A stretch of DNA of 64,000 nt from Croceivirga sp. (GCA_028281025.1 JANQKR010000017.1:124001-188000), one strand, 5' to 3'; positions 9,513 through 18,131 are shown, counted from the stretch's first letter. Made by a program: numbers and translations. Notes: generated from the sequence alone by a model not told the origin.

Positions 9513-10724
9513 TTAAATCGCTTTCACGGCTTCCGCCGGATTTAGTTTCACAGCCCTTCTTGCGGGAACCACGGCTGCTATCAATGTCACTGCAAGGGTC
9601 ATTAAAGTGATGTTCAAATACAGCACGGATGGCAGTTTTGTGTGTACCCTGGAACCCATCCCGAAGCTTTCCAGTCCCTTGCCCACGGCAGAAAGATCAA
9701 TACCATGCGTGCCAAAATGCTCTATGGTCCAAAGGGACAATATCACTCCCAGTGGTGCTGCTATAAGTGCGAGAAAGAGCGTTTCCAGAATGATCATGGC
9801 AAATACTTTTCGCCTGTCCATACCCACGGAAAGCAACATCCCTATTTCCCTTTTTCGTTCCAAAACCGCCATGAGCATGGTATTGACAATTCCAAATGTG
9901 AGGGCCAGCAAAATGATACCCATAAAGATGTAGATGAAGTTGCTCATGGTCTTTTGGGCGTAACCCAATTCCGGTGCCAACTCGTCCCAACTTTCTACCA
10001 AATTATTTGTAGTGATTTGATTTTTGACCGGTACGGTCTCGTTTATATTATCGCACAGAATGGCAATTTCATGGTAGTTGCCACGTAAACCGACCAAAGG
10101 GGCCAGGTCCTCATATTTTACAAATACATTTCCCTCATCAAATGAGCTGTTTACCGTTTTAAAGATCCCTTCTATCCTAAAACTGGTGGCTATGGTATTG
10201 TTACTGGAATCCTGAAAGTTGAGGACGACTTTTGAATTGACTTTTGCCCCTAACTTACTGGCCAGTTTTTCGCCGATTACAATTGGATTTCTCTTTAGTT
10301 GGTGCAAGTAGGTCCCCTGCACCAATCTTTTGGAAATATCCGTGACGTTTTTTTCTTCTTCCGGAAATACCCCCATAATTTTCACGCCGTAATTGCCATG
10401 GGCCGTAGATGCCATGCCTTGCAATACCAAACGCTTTGAATATGCGGTTACCTGCGCCATGGTATCCATTTGCCGAAATAAGGTTTTACTGTCGGCGATG
10501 GTATCCTTTTTATCAAAGTTCTCGAGAAAACCGGCGTCGTGTATTTGGATATGGGAGAGAAAGGTATCGATGGAACTCTTTAAACGTTGTTCGTTCAATC
10601 CTGCTGTCATGGCCATGATAAATAGTCCGGACCAGATGCCCAAAACTATGGAAACTATGACAATACCGCTTCGGAGCTTATTTCTCCAAACGTTCCTCCA
10701 TGCTATTCGTAGTAATGTTTTCAT
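9513..10724 (-). CDS. FtsX/LolE-like ABC transporter permease
   Basis: A 403-residue permease with MacB-core topology: one N-terminal membrane segment (SGIVIVSIVLGIWSGLFIMAM) after a short basic lead (RIAWRNVWRNKLRS), a large periplasmic domain (about residues 45-265), and three C-terminal membrane segments (FIYIFMGIILLALTFGIVNT; IILETLFLALIAAPLGVILS; ITLMTLAVTLIAAVVPARRAVK). The PARRAxKLxPAEAVK ending is the FtsX-family cytoplasmic signature. It pairs with the second permease just upstream (12-bp gap), so a LolC/LolE-like heterodimer is likely. Confidence 0.9.
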   Translation of the reverse strand: MKTLLRIAWRNVWRNKLRSGIVIVSIVLGIWSGLFIMAMTAGLNEQRLKSSIDTFLSHIQIHDAGFLENFDKKDTIADSKTLFRQMDTMAQVTAYSKRLVLQGMASTAHGNYGVKIMGVFPEEEKNVTDISKRLVQGTYLHQLKRNPIVIGEKLASKLGAKVNSKVVLNFQDSSNNTIATSFRIEGIFKTVNSSFDEGNVFVKYEDLAPLVGLRGNYHEIAILCDNINETVPVKNQITTNNLVESWDELAPELGYAQKTMSNFIYIFMGIILLALTFGIVNTMLMAVLERKREIGMLLSVGMDRRKVFAMIILETLFLALIAAPLGVILSLWTIEHFGTHGIDLSAVGKGLESFGMGSRVHTKLPSVLYLNITLMTLAVTLIAAVVPARRAVKLNPAEAVKAI

Positions 10725-10736
10725 TATTGTACAGGT

Positions 10737-11948
10737 TTAGCCCCTCATCGCTTCAAGTGGTCTCAGTTTTTTGATGATCGTAATAGGGTAAAGGGATACG
10801 AGCAGGGCAATGGAAAAAATAAGGGATGCATGGACCAATGGAAGATCGGGCTGTATGTAAAAAGGGATTTCAGCACTAAAACCAAAGGTTTCCATCATTT
10901 CAGCTTCTGTACCCGGCAATACCAGGGGATCGTAATGTTTCCATAACATAATGGGATAGGCCAAAAGCACCCCTGCCATTACGCCCAGTAGGGACAAAAT
11001 GATGGTCTCCATAAATACCATGAGCATGAGTTTCCCTTTTTTCATACCTATGGAGACCAACACGCCAAATTCATATTTTCGCTCCTGGGTCATCATGAGC
11101 ACCGTACCAAAAATTCCGAAAATGAGAATCATGTAAAGGATGCCCACCATCAACAATCCACCAATACTATCGGCCAAAATGGTTTGTTGCAGTTCGGGCA
11201 TCATTTCTTGCCAGTTCATGATTTCATAGTTGTCATCCAACTTGCCTGAGATGGCCTCTTGTACCGACTTTAGGCGGGCATTGTTTTTCTTATCGATGAC
11301 AAGGCTGGTGGCTATTCCGTTGGCACTAAAAAGATGCTGGGCGCCTTCCAAGGATAGTAATGCCGTGGCCTTGTTCAACGTTGGATTTTTAAGATCGATA
11401 ATACCTGAAATTCGAAATTTATCCGCAGCCAACATACCATGGTACCCTTGTCCCATGAACACAACGGTGTCATTTATACCTGCTTTAAAATAGGACGCCA
11501 CTCCTTTCCCCAAAGTGATATCCTTTGGATTTTGGGGAAGTGTGCCCATTACCAGCTTTGCCTCAATATCCTGTAGCTTTTGCTCTTGTTCAAAATCCAA
11601 TCCGTTCAGTCCTATGACCTTTGTGAGATCCCCCACGGATAGCAATCCATAATTTTCCAATCGGGGCAACAAGGCCTCTACACCTTTTGTGTTCAACACT
11701 TTAGTGATCAAACTATCGGTCATGACCATCCCCTTATCGATGGAACGTTTGTCCCAATACCCATTTTCATGTATCTGGATATATCCTGTATAGGAACCTA
11801 CTACATTGTCTATCATGCTTTTATAAGTTCCCAATTGTACAGAGCGCATCATTAGGGAAAGGAATACCGCAATTAGGATGGAAGCAGTCGTAATGACACT
11901 TCTTTTTTTGTTTCGCCAAATATTTCGCCAGGCAATTTTTAGAATCAC
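10737..11948 (-). CDS. FtsX/LolE-like ABC transporter permease (second)
   Basis: The partner permease, also 403 residues and the same topology: RNIWRNKKRSVITTASILIAVFLSLMM at the N-terminus, a periplasmic domain, then three C-terminal membrane segments with a LLGVMAGVLLAYPIML segment and an ending KKLRPLEAMRG. The two permeases are diverged paralogues. It is followed by the first permease after 12 bp and preceded by the LolA-like gene after 18 bp. No sign of truncation. Confidence 0.9.
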   Translation of the reverse strand: MILKIAWRNIWRNKKRSVITTASILIAVFLSLMMRSVQLGTYKSMIDNVVGSYTGYIQIHENGYWDKRSIDKGMVMTDSLITKVLNTKGVEALLPRLENYGLLSVGDLTKVIGLNGLDFEQEQKLQDIEAKLVMGTLPQNPKDITLGKGVASYFKAGINDTVVFMGQGYHGMLAADKFRISGIIDLKNPTLNKATALLSLEGAQHLFSANGIATSLVIDKKNNARLKSVQEAISGKLDDNYEIMNWQEMMPELQQTILADSIGGLLMVGILYMILIFGIFGTVLMMTQERKYEFGVLVSIGMKKGKLMLMVFMETIILSLLGVMAGVLLAYPIMLWKHYDPLVLPGTEAEMMETFGFSAEIPFYIQPDLPLVHASLIFSIALLVSLYPITIIKKLRPLEAMRG

Positions 11949-11966
11949 TGGTTTACCATTTAAGGA

Positions 11967-12707
11967 TTAGTGGATACGCTTCATATAATTTGTGGTGAAG
12001 TATTCATCAGGGATGTCCATATCAAACTTCCACTGGTTATAGGTAATCACGGTAGATTGCCCCGGTTTGTCCACGGGCTTAACGGTGAGTTTTGAAGGGA
12101 GTAGCTTACCATCAAAGGTTTGGACCTGGGACCCCACCATTTGGTTCACTAAAAAAAGATCCTCGTCATAATAATCCGTTTGCATCTGCATGTACTCCTT
12201 TTTGTCGATCCAGATAATGATCTTTCCCCAAACAACGGCGGCATTGGGTTTTGGGGTCAGTTCAATTTTCCAACAGGTATACCCTTCTTTCTCTTCTTCA
12301 CCAATGATTTTTTTGGTGTAATCGGTTACCAAAGAAGATTGTTTGATCAAATCATCATTGGTCAGGTCCGTTCCCATCCAATTTTGCAGCATCATGGAGG
12401 GCGGAAATTTTATGGTCCTTTCCAGGGTAAGGAGGTAATTCCAAACTTCTTTTTCCCGCATTAGAAAAACAGTGCCCTTTTCCTTTGCTGGACTCGTTAT
12501 AACGGAAACGGAATGGTCCGAACCCCTGGTCCATCCCTTCATTTTCATCTCTTTGGACCATTTTGGCCGAATGATATCAATGGTCAGTTCCGTATAGGAA
12601 GACGTTCCCCTTAATTTGTCATCGGATGTTTTGACAATTTCATCGGCAGTTTGACCGAATGAAATGGATGTCATCATCATAAAAACGACTATTATTTTTA
12701 ATTTCAT
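11967..12707 (-). CDS. LolA-like outer-membrane lipoprotein-sorting protein
   Basis: A periplasmic protein of 246 residues with a signal peptide cleaved near SISFGQ. The sequence matches the LolA-like family often named outer membrane lipoprotein-sorting protein: TADEIVKTSDDKLRG at the mature N-terminus, SYTELTIDIIRPKWSKEM, VWNYLLTLERTIKFPPSMM, and PDEYFTTNYMKRI at the end. In this family a half-barrel holds a hydrophobic cargo. It overlaps the TetR gene by four bases and precedes the two permeases. The operon thus has a carrier, two permeases, an ATPase and an outer-membrane barrel. The cargo may be lipoprotein or another lipid; the sequence does not decide. Confidence 0.85.
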   Translation of the reverse strand: MKLKIIVVFMMMTSISFGQTADEIVKTSDDKLRGTSSYTELTIDIIRPKWSKEMKMKGWTRGSDHSVSVITSPAKEKGTVFLMREKEVWNYLLTLERTIKFPPSMMLQNWMGTDLTNDDLIKQSSLVTDYTKKIIGEEEKEGYTCWKIELTPKPNAAVVWGKIIIWIDKKEYMQMQTDYYDEDLFLVNQMVGSQVQTFDGKLLPSKLTVKPVDKPGQSTVITYNQWKFDMDIPDEYFTTNYMKRIH

Positions 12708-13306
12708 TGCTCTTCATTTTTTTGGTTCATATAACCATTAATAATATTTTCCTTAATTTTCTTTAGGGGATAACTGTCGCCAAAAACCATGTATTGAATG
12801 CCTATTCCATCGATTAACGCCCCAAGTTTGAAAGCTTCGTTTTCGGGATCTGGGTGACCCATCGCAATGAAAAGTTCCTGTAGTTGCCGGGCCAAATCCC
12901 TGTAGATGGTGGAAATGGTTTGATGAACGGACGGAATGGATGCCACATGAATGGCCAGGGAAACGATTAGGCCCCATAATTCCTTCTTTTCTTCCAGCAC
13001 GGTAAAGAATCCCTCAATCACTTCCCCGATGATTTCTTCGGGATTGAGGTCTTTTAATCGATCTTCGGATAAGTTGAGATCCGTGGCCTCTTTCAAGACA
13101 AAGTCAATGGCTGCGTTCAGTAATTCCTCCTTGTTTTCAAAATAGCTGTAAAGAAGGCCTTTTGACATCTTTACTTCCTTGGCAATATCACTTATTGAGG
13201 TATTGAAATAACCTCTTGTGGCAAATAAGTTAAGTGCTTCGGAAACAATATGTTCTCGCTTTGCCTTTCTATGTGCAGCTAACTGCTCTTCTGTTCTTGG
13301 ACTCAT
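12704..13306 (-). CDS. TetR/AcrR-family transcriptional regulator
   Basis: A 200-residue repressor. The N-terminal helix-turn-helix is clear (HIVSEALNLFATRGYFNTSI then SDIAKEVKMSKGLLYSYFENKEEL, about residues 18-60), followed by an all-helical ligand-binding domain. It is the first gene of the operon for the LolA-like protein, permeases, ATPase and barrel. A palindrome ten bases upstream of its start codon is a likely autoregulatory operator, so the whole operon is probably repressed by this protein and released by a hydrophobic inducer. Confidence 0.93.
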   Translation of the reverse strand: MSPRTEEQLAAHRKAKREHIVSEALNLFATRGYFNTSISDIAKEVKMSKGLLYSYFENKEELLNAAIDFVLKEATDLNLSEDRLKDLNPEEIIGEVIEGFFTVLEEKKELWGLIVSLAIHVASIPSVHQTISTIYRDLARQLQELFIAMGHPDPENEAFKLGALIDGIGIQYMVFGDSYPLKKIKENIINGYMNQKNEEQ

Positions 13307-13315
13307 TTTTTAAAA

Positions 13316-13331
13316 TTGAACGATCGGTCAA
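13316..13331. promoter_or_regulatory. Probable TetR operator palindrome
   Basis: TTGAACGATCGGTCAA is a 16-bp near-perfect palindrome (14 of 16 positions symmetrical) lying just upstream of the TetR start codon. Size, symmetry and position are those of a TetR-family operator. It should control the operon running leftward to 7607. Confidence 0.7.
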
Positions 13332-14267
13332 AATTAAAAAATATTTGTAAGTCAGAATAGCTTTGTGAATTATTTAACAGAAAATGAAGCAAACTGATAT
13401 GTTTTGTATTCTGGTACAACATGCATATTGATTTGACTGACAAGCATAAAGAATGGTTGGTTGAATTTCGTTCCACGGCAGCTGAGTTAACTGCTAAACT
13501 GACTATGGGTAGATTTCAGGAAACCGTTTGCGAAGTAACAGTAGATGTCTTGATAACGATAAAAGTGAAAAATCCAACTATAAAGCACTTCAAGAAATTA
13601 AAGAGCTTAACAATATAATATCTTGAAGACTTACTCTTATGAATGAATTAATGCTGCTGTCCTTCGAAGATGGAGACAAGGTTAATATGGGTGATTTACT
13701 ACAATAAGTGTCTAAGATGCAATCTTATTATGATGAAAGGTCTATTAGAGAATTGGCAAGAAATATAATGACGCCTGCGAATACAATAATTACTGCAAAG
13801 TGTAAAAATCAAAGGATTAGACTTAAATAAATTTCAAAACCAATGGAAGACTTTCCTGAAGAATTTGATTTGCACAACTGGTTGTTATATTTGTGGATAA
13901 GACTAGCATTCTATGACGAAAGTACCCTTAAAGTAAACCGCAGGGATAGCTATGTGATGGTTTATAGAGGGCAGACATGAGGCTACATTAAATGGAAAAG
14001 AAGTTTTCTGTAGCCATTGAAAGGATTCCAAGGGAGGTCATCAACAAGCATAACAGATTGGAACGCAAGGGCTATAAATATTATCTTGATTAGAATAGAT
14101 GGTTAAGGAATGAAGACCAAAGGTTAATTTGGAATATCTTGTTTCTTCATAAGCTAGTTAGGACATGTCCGAAGTAATTTGATGTAAAGTTAATTTATAA
14201 GAGCTCTTGGGTTTGCTAATTGATATTTGAGTTCCGTTTTTTTATTAATTTTCTAAAAATATTTTTC
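13332..14267. other. Decayed DNA with short broken reading frames
   Basis: About 930 bases between the TetR operator and the AAA ATPase gene, AT-rich. Short plus-strand frames occur (for example 13421-13618, 65 codons, and a 45-codon frame starting near 13843), each ended by stops and without recognisable domains. Another fragment near 13990-14100 reads as a basic peptide with two in-frame stops. The pattern looks like remnants of former genes, as at the edge of a genomic island, but no parent family could be named. Confidence 0.4.
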
Positions 14268-15629
14268 ATGCTTTCCAGAGTTTCATACGAAAATTTTAAG
14301 TGTTTTGAAAAGGTCGAAATTTCACCTTCAAAAATTACTCTCCTTACTGGGGCTAACAGTAGCGGAAAAAGTTCAATGATATATGGAATTTTAGGGGCCA
14401 TCCAGTCCGGTAATTTTCCCTTTCAGTTCTCTCCTAATGGAAAATATATCAGGATGGGTGATTACAAGGAAATAGTATTTTCTCACGATTTGTCTAAAAA
14501 AATAAAACTGAATTTCATCTTTACTAGTAAAAATTTGCAACATAACATAAGTACTGTTTGGACTAAAGACAAGAACAAAAGTGTACCAATATTAGATGAG
14601 TTGGTTGCGAAATCAAAGTTTTATCGTCTAAGCATGAAAAAAATTCTAAAGTACGACTTGGAATTTGAAGCTTTTGAGGGGATTGATGGAGCTGATGACT
14701 TTATGGATCCCTCAAAACTAATTGGATTTATGGATTCTGTAACTAGTTTAGTTGATAATGACAAGGAAGATGAGAAGTCCAAGCAAGAGGCTGAAAAGAT
14801 GAGCGTGGCCTTCAGAAAATATTATAATTCGAAAAAGTCAAAAGTAAGTACGAAAATTAAAGATATTGACGAGTATCGAAATTTATCCATAGATAAAAGG
14901 GATTACTATCTGGATCAGGTAATAAGTAAGATTAAGGATTTGTTTCGAGGTTACAATAGAAGTCTAAATTTTATCAGCTCTTTTAGACTTTATCCTCAGA
15001 GAACTTACTATGAAGGTGCAAAAGCTGACCTTAAAGTTGGAAGATTTGGGGAGAACTATGAAGACCAAATTATTGCATGGGAAGCATCAAATAATGAAAA
15101 GTACCGCCAATTACTTAAAATAATAAAAGAGCTTGGCCTTTTTCAAGAAGTTAAAACAAATCGTCTTGATGGAGGACGATATGAAATCCTGATTAAAAGT
15201 AAAAAGAATGGGGTTTGGTCGGCTTTATCCGATGTTGGATTTGGAGTAAGTCAATTTTTACCCATAATAGTCGCTGATTTACAGCTAGGGAAAAATTCAA
15301 CTCTATTTGTAGCCCAGCCTGAAATTCACCTACATCCAGAGGTACAAGCCAAATTTGCTGATTATGTCATTGATAATATTTCTAATGGTGATAAACGTTA
15401 TGTAATAGAAACTCATAGCGAATATCTGATTAATAGGCTTAGATTGGCAATTGCCGAAAAAAAAATAAACGAAAAAGATGTATATTCTGTTTTTTTCCAA
15501 AATAATGGTAAGAAGGCGAGAAAGTATCAAATGCAATTCAAAAAAGACGGAAGAATCTTAAAAGCTCCCAAAGGTTTTTTTGAAACCTATATGTTAGATG
15601 TTATGAATATTGCAATTGCAGCTGAATAA
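14268..15629 (+). CDS. AAA-family ATPase (OLD/RecF-like, DUF3696-type), possible defence ATPase
   Basis: A 453-residue ATPase of the ABC/SMC-like AAA group used in many defence systems. The start at 14268 (MLSRVSYENFKCF) places the RecF-type opening at the N-terminus; an upstream in-frame Met at 14220 only adds a hydrophobic lead. Walker A is GANSSGKSS at about residues 28-36. Walker B and following segment are in LFVAQPEIHLHPEVQ, with a late THSEYLINRLRLAI segment. No TOPRIM nuclease follows, unlike full OLD proteins. The middle region is helical and Lys-rich. It overlaps the next gene by one base (TAATG), so the two are coupled, and the partner looks like a nuclease. A role in anti-phage defence or as a toxin regulator is inference. 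Confidence 0.8.
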   Translation: MLSRVSYENFKCFEKVEISPSKITLLTGANSSGKSSMIYGILGAIQSGNFPFQFSPNGKYIRMGDYKEIVFSHDLSKKIKLNFIFTSKNLQHNISTVWTKDKNKSVPILDELVAKSKFYRLSMKKILKYDLEFEAFEGIDGADDFMDPSKLIGFMDSVTSLVDNDKEDEKSKQEAEKMSVAFRKYYNSKKSKVSTKIKDIDEYRNLSIDKRDYYLDQVISKIKDLFRGYNRSLNFISSFRLYPQRTYYEGAKADLKVGRFGENYEDQIIAWEASNNEKYRQLLKIIKELGLFQEVKTNRLDGGRYEILIKSKKNGVWSALSDVGFGVSQFLPIIVADLQLGKNSTLFVAQPEIHLHPEVQAKFADYVIDNISNGDKRYVIETHSEYLINRLRLAIAEKKINEKDVYSVFFQNNGKKARKYQMQFKKDGRILKAPKGFFETYMLDVMNIAIAAE

Positions 15630-16090
15630 TGAATGATATTTTTATTGATAACGACGCCGCGAAGAAGTTCGTAAATCCTCCTAATCAACATTATAAAGAC
15701 CTAATTAAATGGTTACTTACATGCCATGATGATTCTTCTAAAGATGCGTATCTAGTTACTTCCCAAAAGCAGCTGGTGGAATATTTACGATCAAATCATG
15801 ATTGTTCGAAACCAAGTTCAATCCCTGTGATTGTAAATAAACTAATTAGTGAGGGAAGGCTGTATAAGAAAACTCCCAAAGAATTAAAAGAATTTATTCA
15901 GAAAATACCTAAAAAAGTAGAGCGAAGATTAAGGAGCAACCAAGATGACCGTTACCACATTGCTACAGTTCTGCTCTCAAATAGAAAATATGCATTAAGC
16001 TTGGATAACAATCTTAGGTATGATATCGAAAATTTCCCTAAGTTCAATGCGCTCGCTAGAGATTGTCCAAGCCTAATTCCATATAAATAG
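15629..16090 (+). CDS. PIN-like domain protein, partner of AAA ATPase
   Basis: A 153-residue protein not named by me, but with the layout of a PIN-fold RNase: an acidic N-terminal strand (IFIDNDAAKKF, Asp at 6 and 8), a central VTSQKQLVEYL segment, and a C-terminal DDRYHIATVLLS followed by ALSLDNNLRYD, which resembles the D-x-x-H...A...sDnxL pattern of PIN-like proteins. The start codon shares a base with the stop of the ATPase gene. An ATPase plus small nuclease pair fits an abortive-infection module. The PIN assignment rests on spacing of acidic residues only. Confidence 0.6.
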   Translation: MNDIFIDNDAAKKFVNPPNQHYKDLIKWLLTCHDDSSKDAYLVTSQKQLVEYLRSNHDCSKPSSIPVIVNKLISEGRLYKKTPKELKEFIQKIPKKVERRLRSNQDDRYHIATVLLSNRKYALSLDNNLRYDIENFPKFNALARDCPSLIPYK

Positions 16091-16146
16091 AAGGTAAAAA
16101 ATGGGCAAAAAACAACAACAAAACACCGTCGGTTTCTTTGTTTATC

Positions 16147-16164
16147 GTGACCTCGGCAGGATTC
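16147..16164. repeat. tRNA 3'-end-like repeat, copy 1 (att-like)
   Basis: GTGACCTCGGCAGGATTC. Its reverse complement, GAATCCTGCCGAGGTCAC, reads like the T-arm and acceptor 3' strand of a tRNA, plausibly tRNA-Arg (acceptor CGAGGTC). No tRNA body is attached. It is identical to copy 2. Confidence 0.6.
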
Positions 16165-16206
16165 GCTTCGCGCATCCTTATCGCTCCCACCGGAAAATGC
16201 AAACCT

Positions 16207-16310
16207 GTAGCGCTAATGCGCTACGGTTTTGTTATTTGCTTTCGTTTACAAAAGTTTTCGACTTTTAACGCTCCATCAAATAACAAAACCCTGCATGAAA
16301 GTGCAGGGTT
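16207..16310. repeat. Nested inverted repeats in the att region
   Basis: Three inverted repeats lie between tRNA-tail copies 1 and 2: GTAGCGC/GCGCTAC at 16207-16224 with a 4-base loop; GGTTTTGTTATTTG at 16225-16238 with its perfect complement CAAATAACAAAACC at 16277-16290; and AACCCTGCA/TGCAGGGTT at 16287-16310. The last could act as a terminator for genes on either side, but there is no T-run. The stacked layout suggests recombinase or accessory-protein sites or a small structured RNA. Confidence 0.5.
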
Positions 16311-16320
16311 CGCGCTTTAA

Positions 16321-16338
16321 GTGACCTCGGCAGGATTC
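16321..16338. repeat. tRNA 3'-end-like repeat, copy 2 (att-like)
   Basis: An exact copy of GTGACCTCGGCAGGATTC. Here the flanking bases extend the tRNA likeness: read on the minus strand the segment is GGCAGTTTGAATCCTGCC followed by GAGGTCAC, close to a T-arm plus acceptor strand. It is the longest tRNA-like copy of the three. Confidence 0.6.
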
Positions 16339-16351
16339 AAACTGCCTTTTG

Positions 16352-16369
16352 GTGACCGCGGCAGGATTC
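16352..16369. repeat. tRNA 3'-end-like repeat, copy 3 (one mismatch)
   Basis: GTGACCGCGGCAGGATTC differs from copies 1 and 2 at one base. Only 13 bases separate it from copy 2. Three tandem tRNA-tail copies are what repeated site-specific insertion next to a tRNA gene leaves behind. Just to the right lies another small hairpin, GGTAGC/GCTACC at 16430-16447. Confidence 0.55.
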
Positions 16370-16729
16370 CAGTCCTAATGCGGTAAGTCTCAGATTTTAT
16401 AAGCTTTTAGAAACTATTCAAAATATAGAGGTAGCCGAATAGCTACCATATTAATTGAACCGGATTCTTTTGAATTGAATTTCAATCTAGGTAAAATTAT
16501 ATAAAATAATTCATTGAATAACCTGAATATTTGTTTTCTCTGGACACATTAAAAAAGTAATAATATTCACCCAATATTACCGAAAGTTAAACGTCGCAAA
16601 ATGTTTCTCGGAAAAGGGACGGCATAAAGCCGTTCGTACCTCACTGTTTATTCCGTTTCCTTTCCGCTCTAAAATTTTGACTTCCGTTTGTGCCATGCTC
16701 AAATATTGTTTAATTAAAATTTGATTATC

Positions 16730-17137
16730 ATGGAAACAAAAGCAAAACAGAACGGAACGGTAAAAAGACAAAATGCGACCGTTAAAAAGGAAGTACAAAG
16801 GAAGTTGACAGAGGAAGCCGTCGGAAAAACCGTTGTACCGGAAAAGGTGCCCGTAGCCCTAAAACCAGAGGTGAACTTGGACGACCGCATCCAAAAGTTT
16901 GAAAAGTTACGTGGTCTAGCCACTCAGCGGGAACGTCTGAACCAGACCTTGGGGGAACTTACCAAGTTCAACTATAACCAGGACGGATCAAGCAGTTTTC
17001 ACCTTCGGGATTCCCACAACTTGGAGTTCAAGACCACCAATTCCAATCTGATCAAATTGGTGACCGAACATTTACAGTCCACATTGGAACAGCGCAAGTC
17101 CGAGATTGAACAGGAGATTGTCCGGTTCGAGCTTTAA
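16730..17137 (+). CDS. Hypothetical ICE protein, Lys-rich N-terminus
   Basis: A 135-residue cytoplasmic protein with a basic disordered N-terminus (METKAKQNGTVKRQ) and a helical, coiled-coil-like C-terminal half (DDRIQKFEKLRGL, TEHLQSTLEQRKSEIEQEI). An FxLRDSHNLEFKT strand pair sits in the middle. I know no function. It is the first gene inside the ICE boundary, reads rightward like ssb and radC, and is followed by a strong terminator. It may be a DNA-associated accessory protein, but that is guesswork. Confidence 0.65.
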   Translation: METKAKQNGTVKRQNATVKKEVQRKLTEEAVGKTVVPEKVPVALKPEVNLDDRIQKFEKLRGLATQRERLNQTLGELTKFNYNQDGSSSFHLRDSHNLEFKTTNSNLIKLVTEHLQSTLEQRKSEIEQEIVRFEL

Positions 17138-17161
17138 GGAATTTCGATTTCATTCCAAGTA

Positions 17162-17193
17162 AAAACCTACCTGAAAAGGTAGGTTTTCTTTTT
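17162..17193 (+). terminator. Rho-independent terminator after the first ICE gene
   Basis: An 11-bp perfect stem (AAAACCTACCT / AGGTAGGTTTT) with a GAAA loop, followed by CTTTTTT. It lies 25 bases after the stop codon of the gene ending at 17137. Confidence 0.85.
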
Positions 17194-17709
17194 TGTTCAT
17201 ATGGGAAGGTTGCCAAATCGGAAGTCCGTCCACCAGGTTTTCTTGACAGGGCCATCGGCAAAGGCCTCTTGAACCTTTGCTCGATCCCCCTTAAAAACCA
17301 GGTAGCCGTCCCAATCATTTTAAGGGGTTTATAATGGATAAAGCCTTTGTTGTTTTTCGGGGCATCGAAAAACAGGCAGCGCACAAGCACTTCTAATTTG
17401 AGCCCTATTTGCCACTATCGCTTAACTGCCGGTACGCTCCTTTGCAAATAGTCCCAAAAGAATTGCTAATGCCCTTATGGAGCTTGTCAAGCCCAAGGCA
17501 GGTTTAAGTTAAAAATAAGGTTTCTACTTCCTTGAAATTCCAAGGAATTTACTACGTCGCAGATACTCCTGATTTATTCACTCAAAGCCTTGACAAAACC
17601 CACTTTGTCCATTGGTGCCATGCACGCAAGAAATCAAACAAACACCCCTTAAAATTCAATTGAAACGAAATCAAAAAGGGGAATTATTAATCTTTTAAAT
17701 TTTTAAATC
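17194..17709. other. Gap between terminator and ssb
   Basis: About 515 bases without a supported gene. The only structure noticed is an 8-bp inverted repeat CTATTTGC (17405-17412) / GCAAATAG (17444-17451). The stretch just before ssb (about 17640-17709) is AT-rich and should carry its promoter; no clear Bacteroidota -33/-7 pair was picked out. Confidence 0.4.
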
Positions 17710-18054
17710 ATGAGCAGCATTAAAAACCATGTACAGTTAATCGGGAACGTTGGACAGGAACCGACCGTTACCAACCTTGAAAGCGGAAAAAAAGTAGCCC
17801 GTTTGTCATTGGCGACCAACGAAAACTACAAGAACAATAAAGGCGATAAACAGACCGATACCAATTGGCACACTGTTGTGGCCTGGGGAAAGGTTGCCGA
17901 CATTGTGGAAAAGTACGTTGTAAAGGGCAAGGAAATAGGAATCACAGGGAAACTAAAGACCCGAACCTATACCACCGAGGATGGCAACCAACGTTATGTG
18001 ACCGAAGTGGTGGCAAATGAAATCCTATTGTTGAACGGAAATACCAACAAGTAA
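17710..18054 (+). CDS. ssb: Single-stranded DNA-binding protein
   Basis: A 114-residue SSB with the OB-fold pattern in full: HVQLIGNVGQEPTV, VARLSLATNE, NWHTVVAWGKVADIVEKYV, KGKEIGITGKLKTRTY. It is short because the acidic C-terminal tail (normally ending DDDIPF-like) used to recruit host replication proteins is absent; it ends NGNTNK. Tail-less SSBs are common on mobile elements and probably protect the transferred strand after conjugation. It is followed by radC. Confidence 0.95.
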   Translation: MSSIKNHVQLIGNVGQEPTVTNLESGKKVARLSLATNENYKNNKGDKQTDTNWHTVVAWGKVADIVEKYVVKGKEIGITGKLKTRTYTTEDGNQRYVTEVVANEILLLNGNTNK

Positions 18055-18131
18055 GCAGCAAACAAAGAAAGAGGGCATGACCGTCGAAAGTATTGCCCTC
18101 TTTTTCATTATCAATTTCAAAAGAAACAACA

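Noticed and set aside
13421..13618. 65-codon frame upstream of the AAA gene
   Set aside because: No ribosome-binding context, no domain, and surrounded by broken frames; treated as decayed DNA.
16147..16369. Complete tRNA gene on the minus strand
   Set aside because: Only the T-arm and acceptor-like tail is present; no anticodon arm or 5' acceptor half is found next to any copy.
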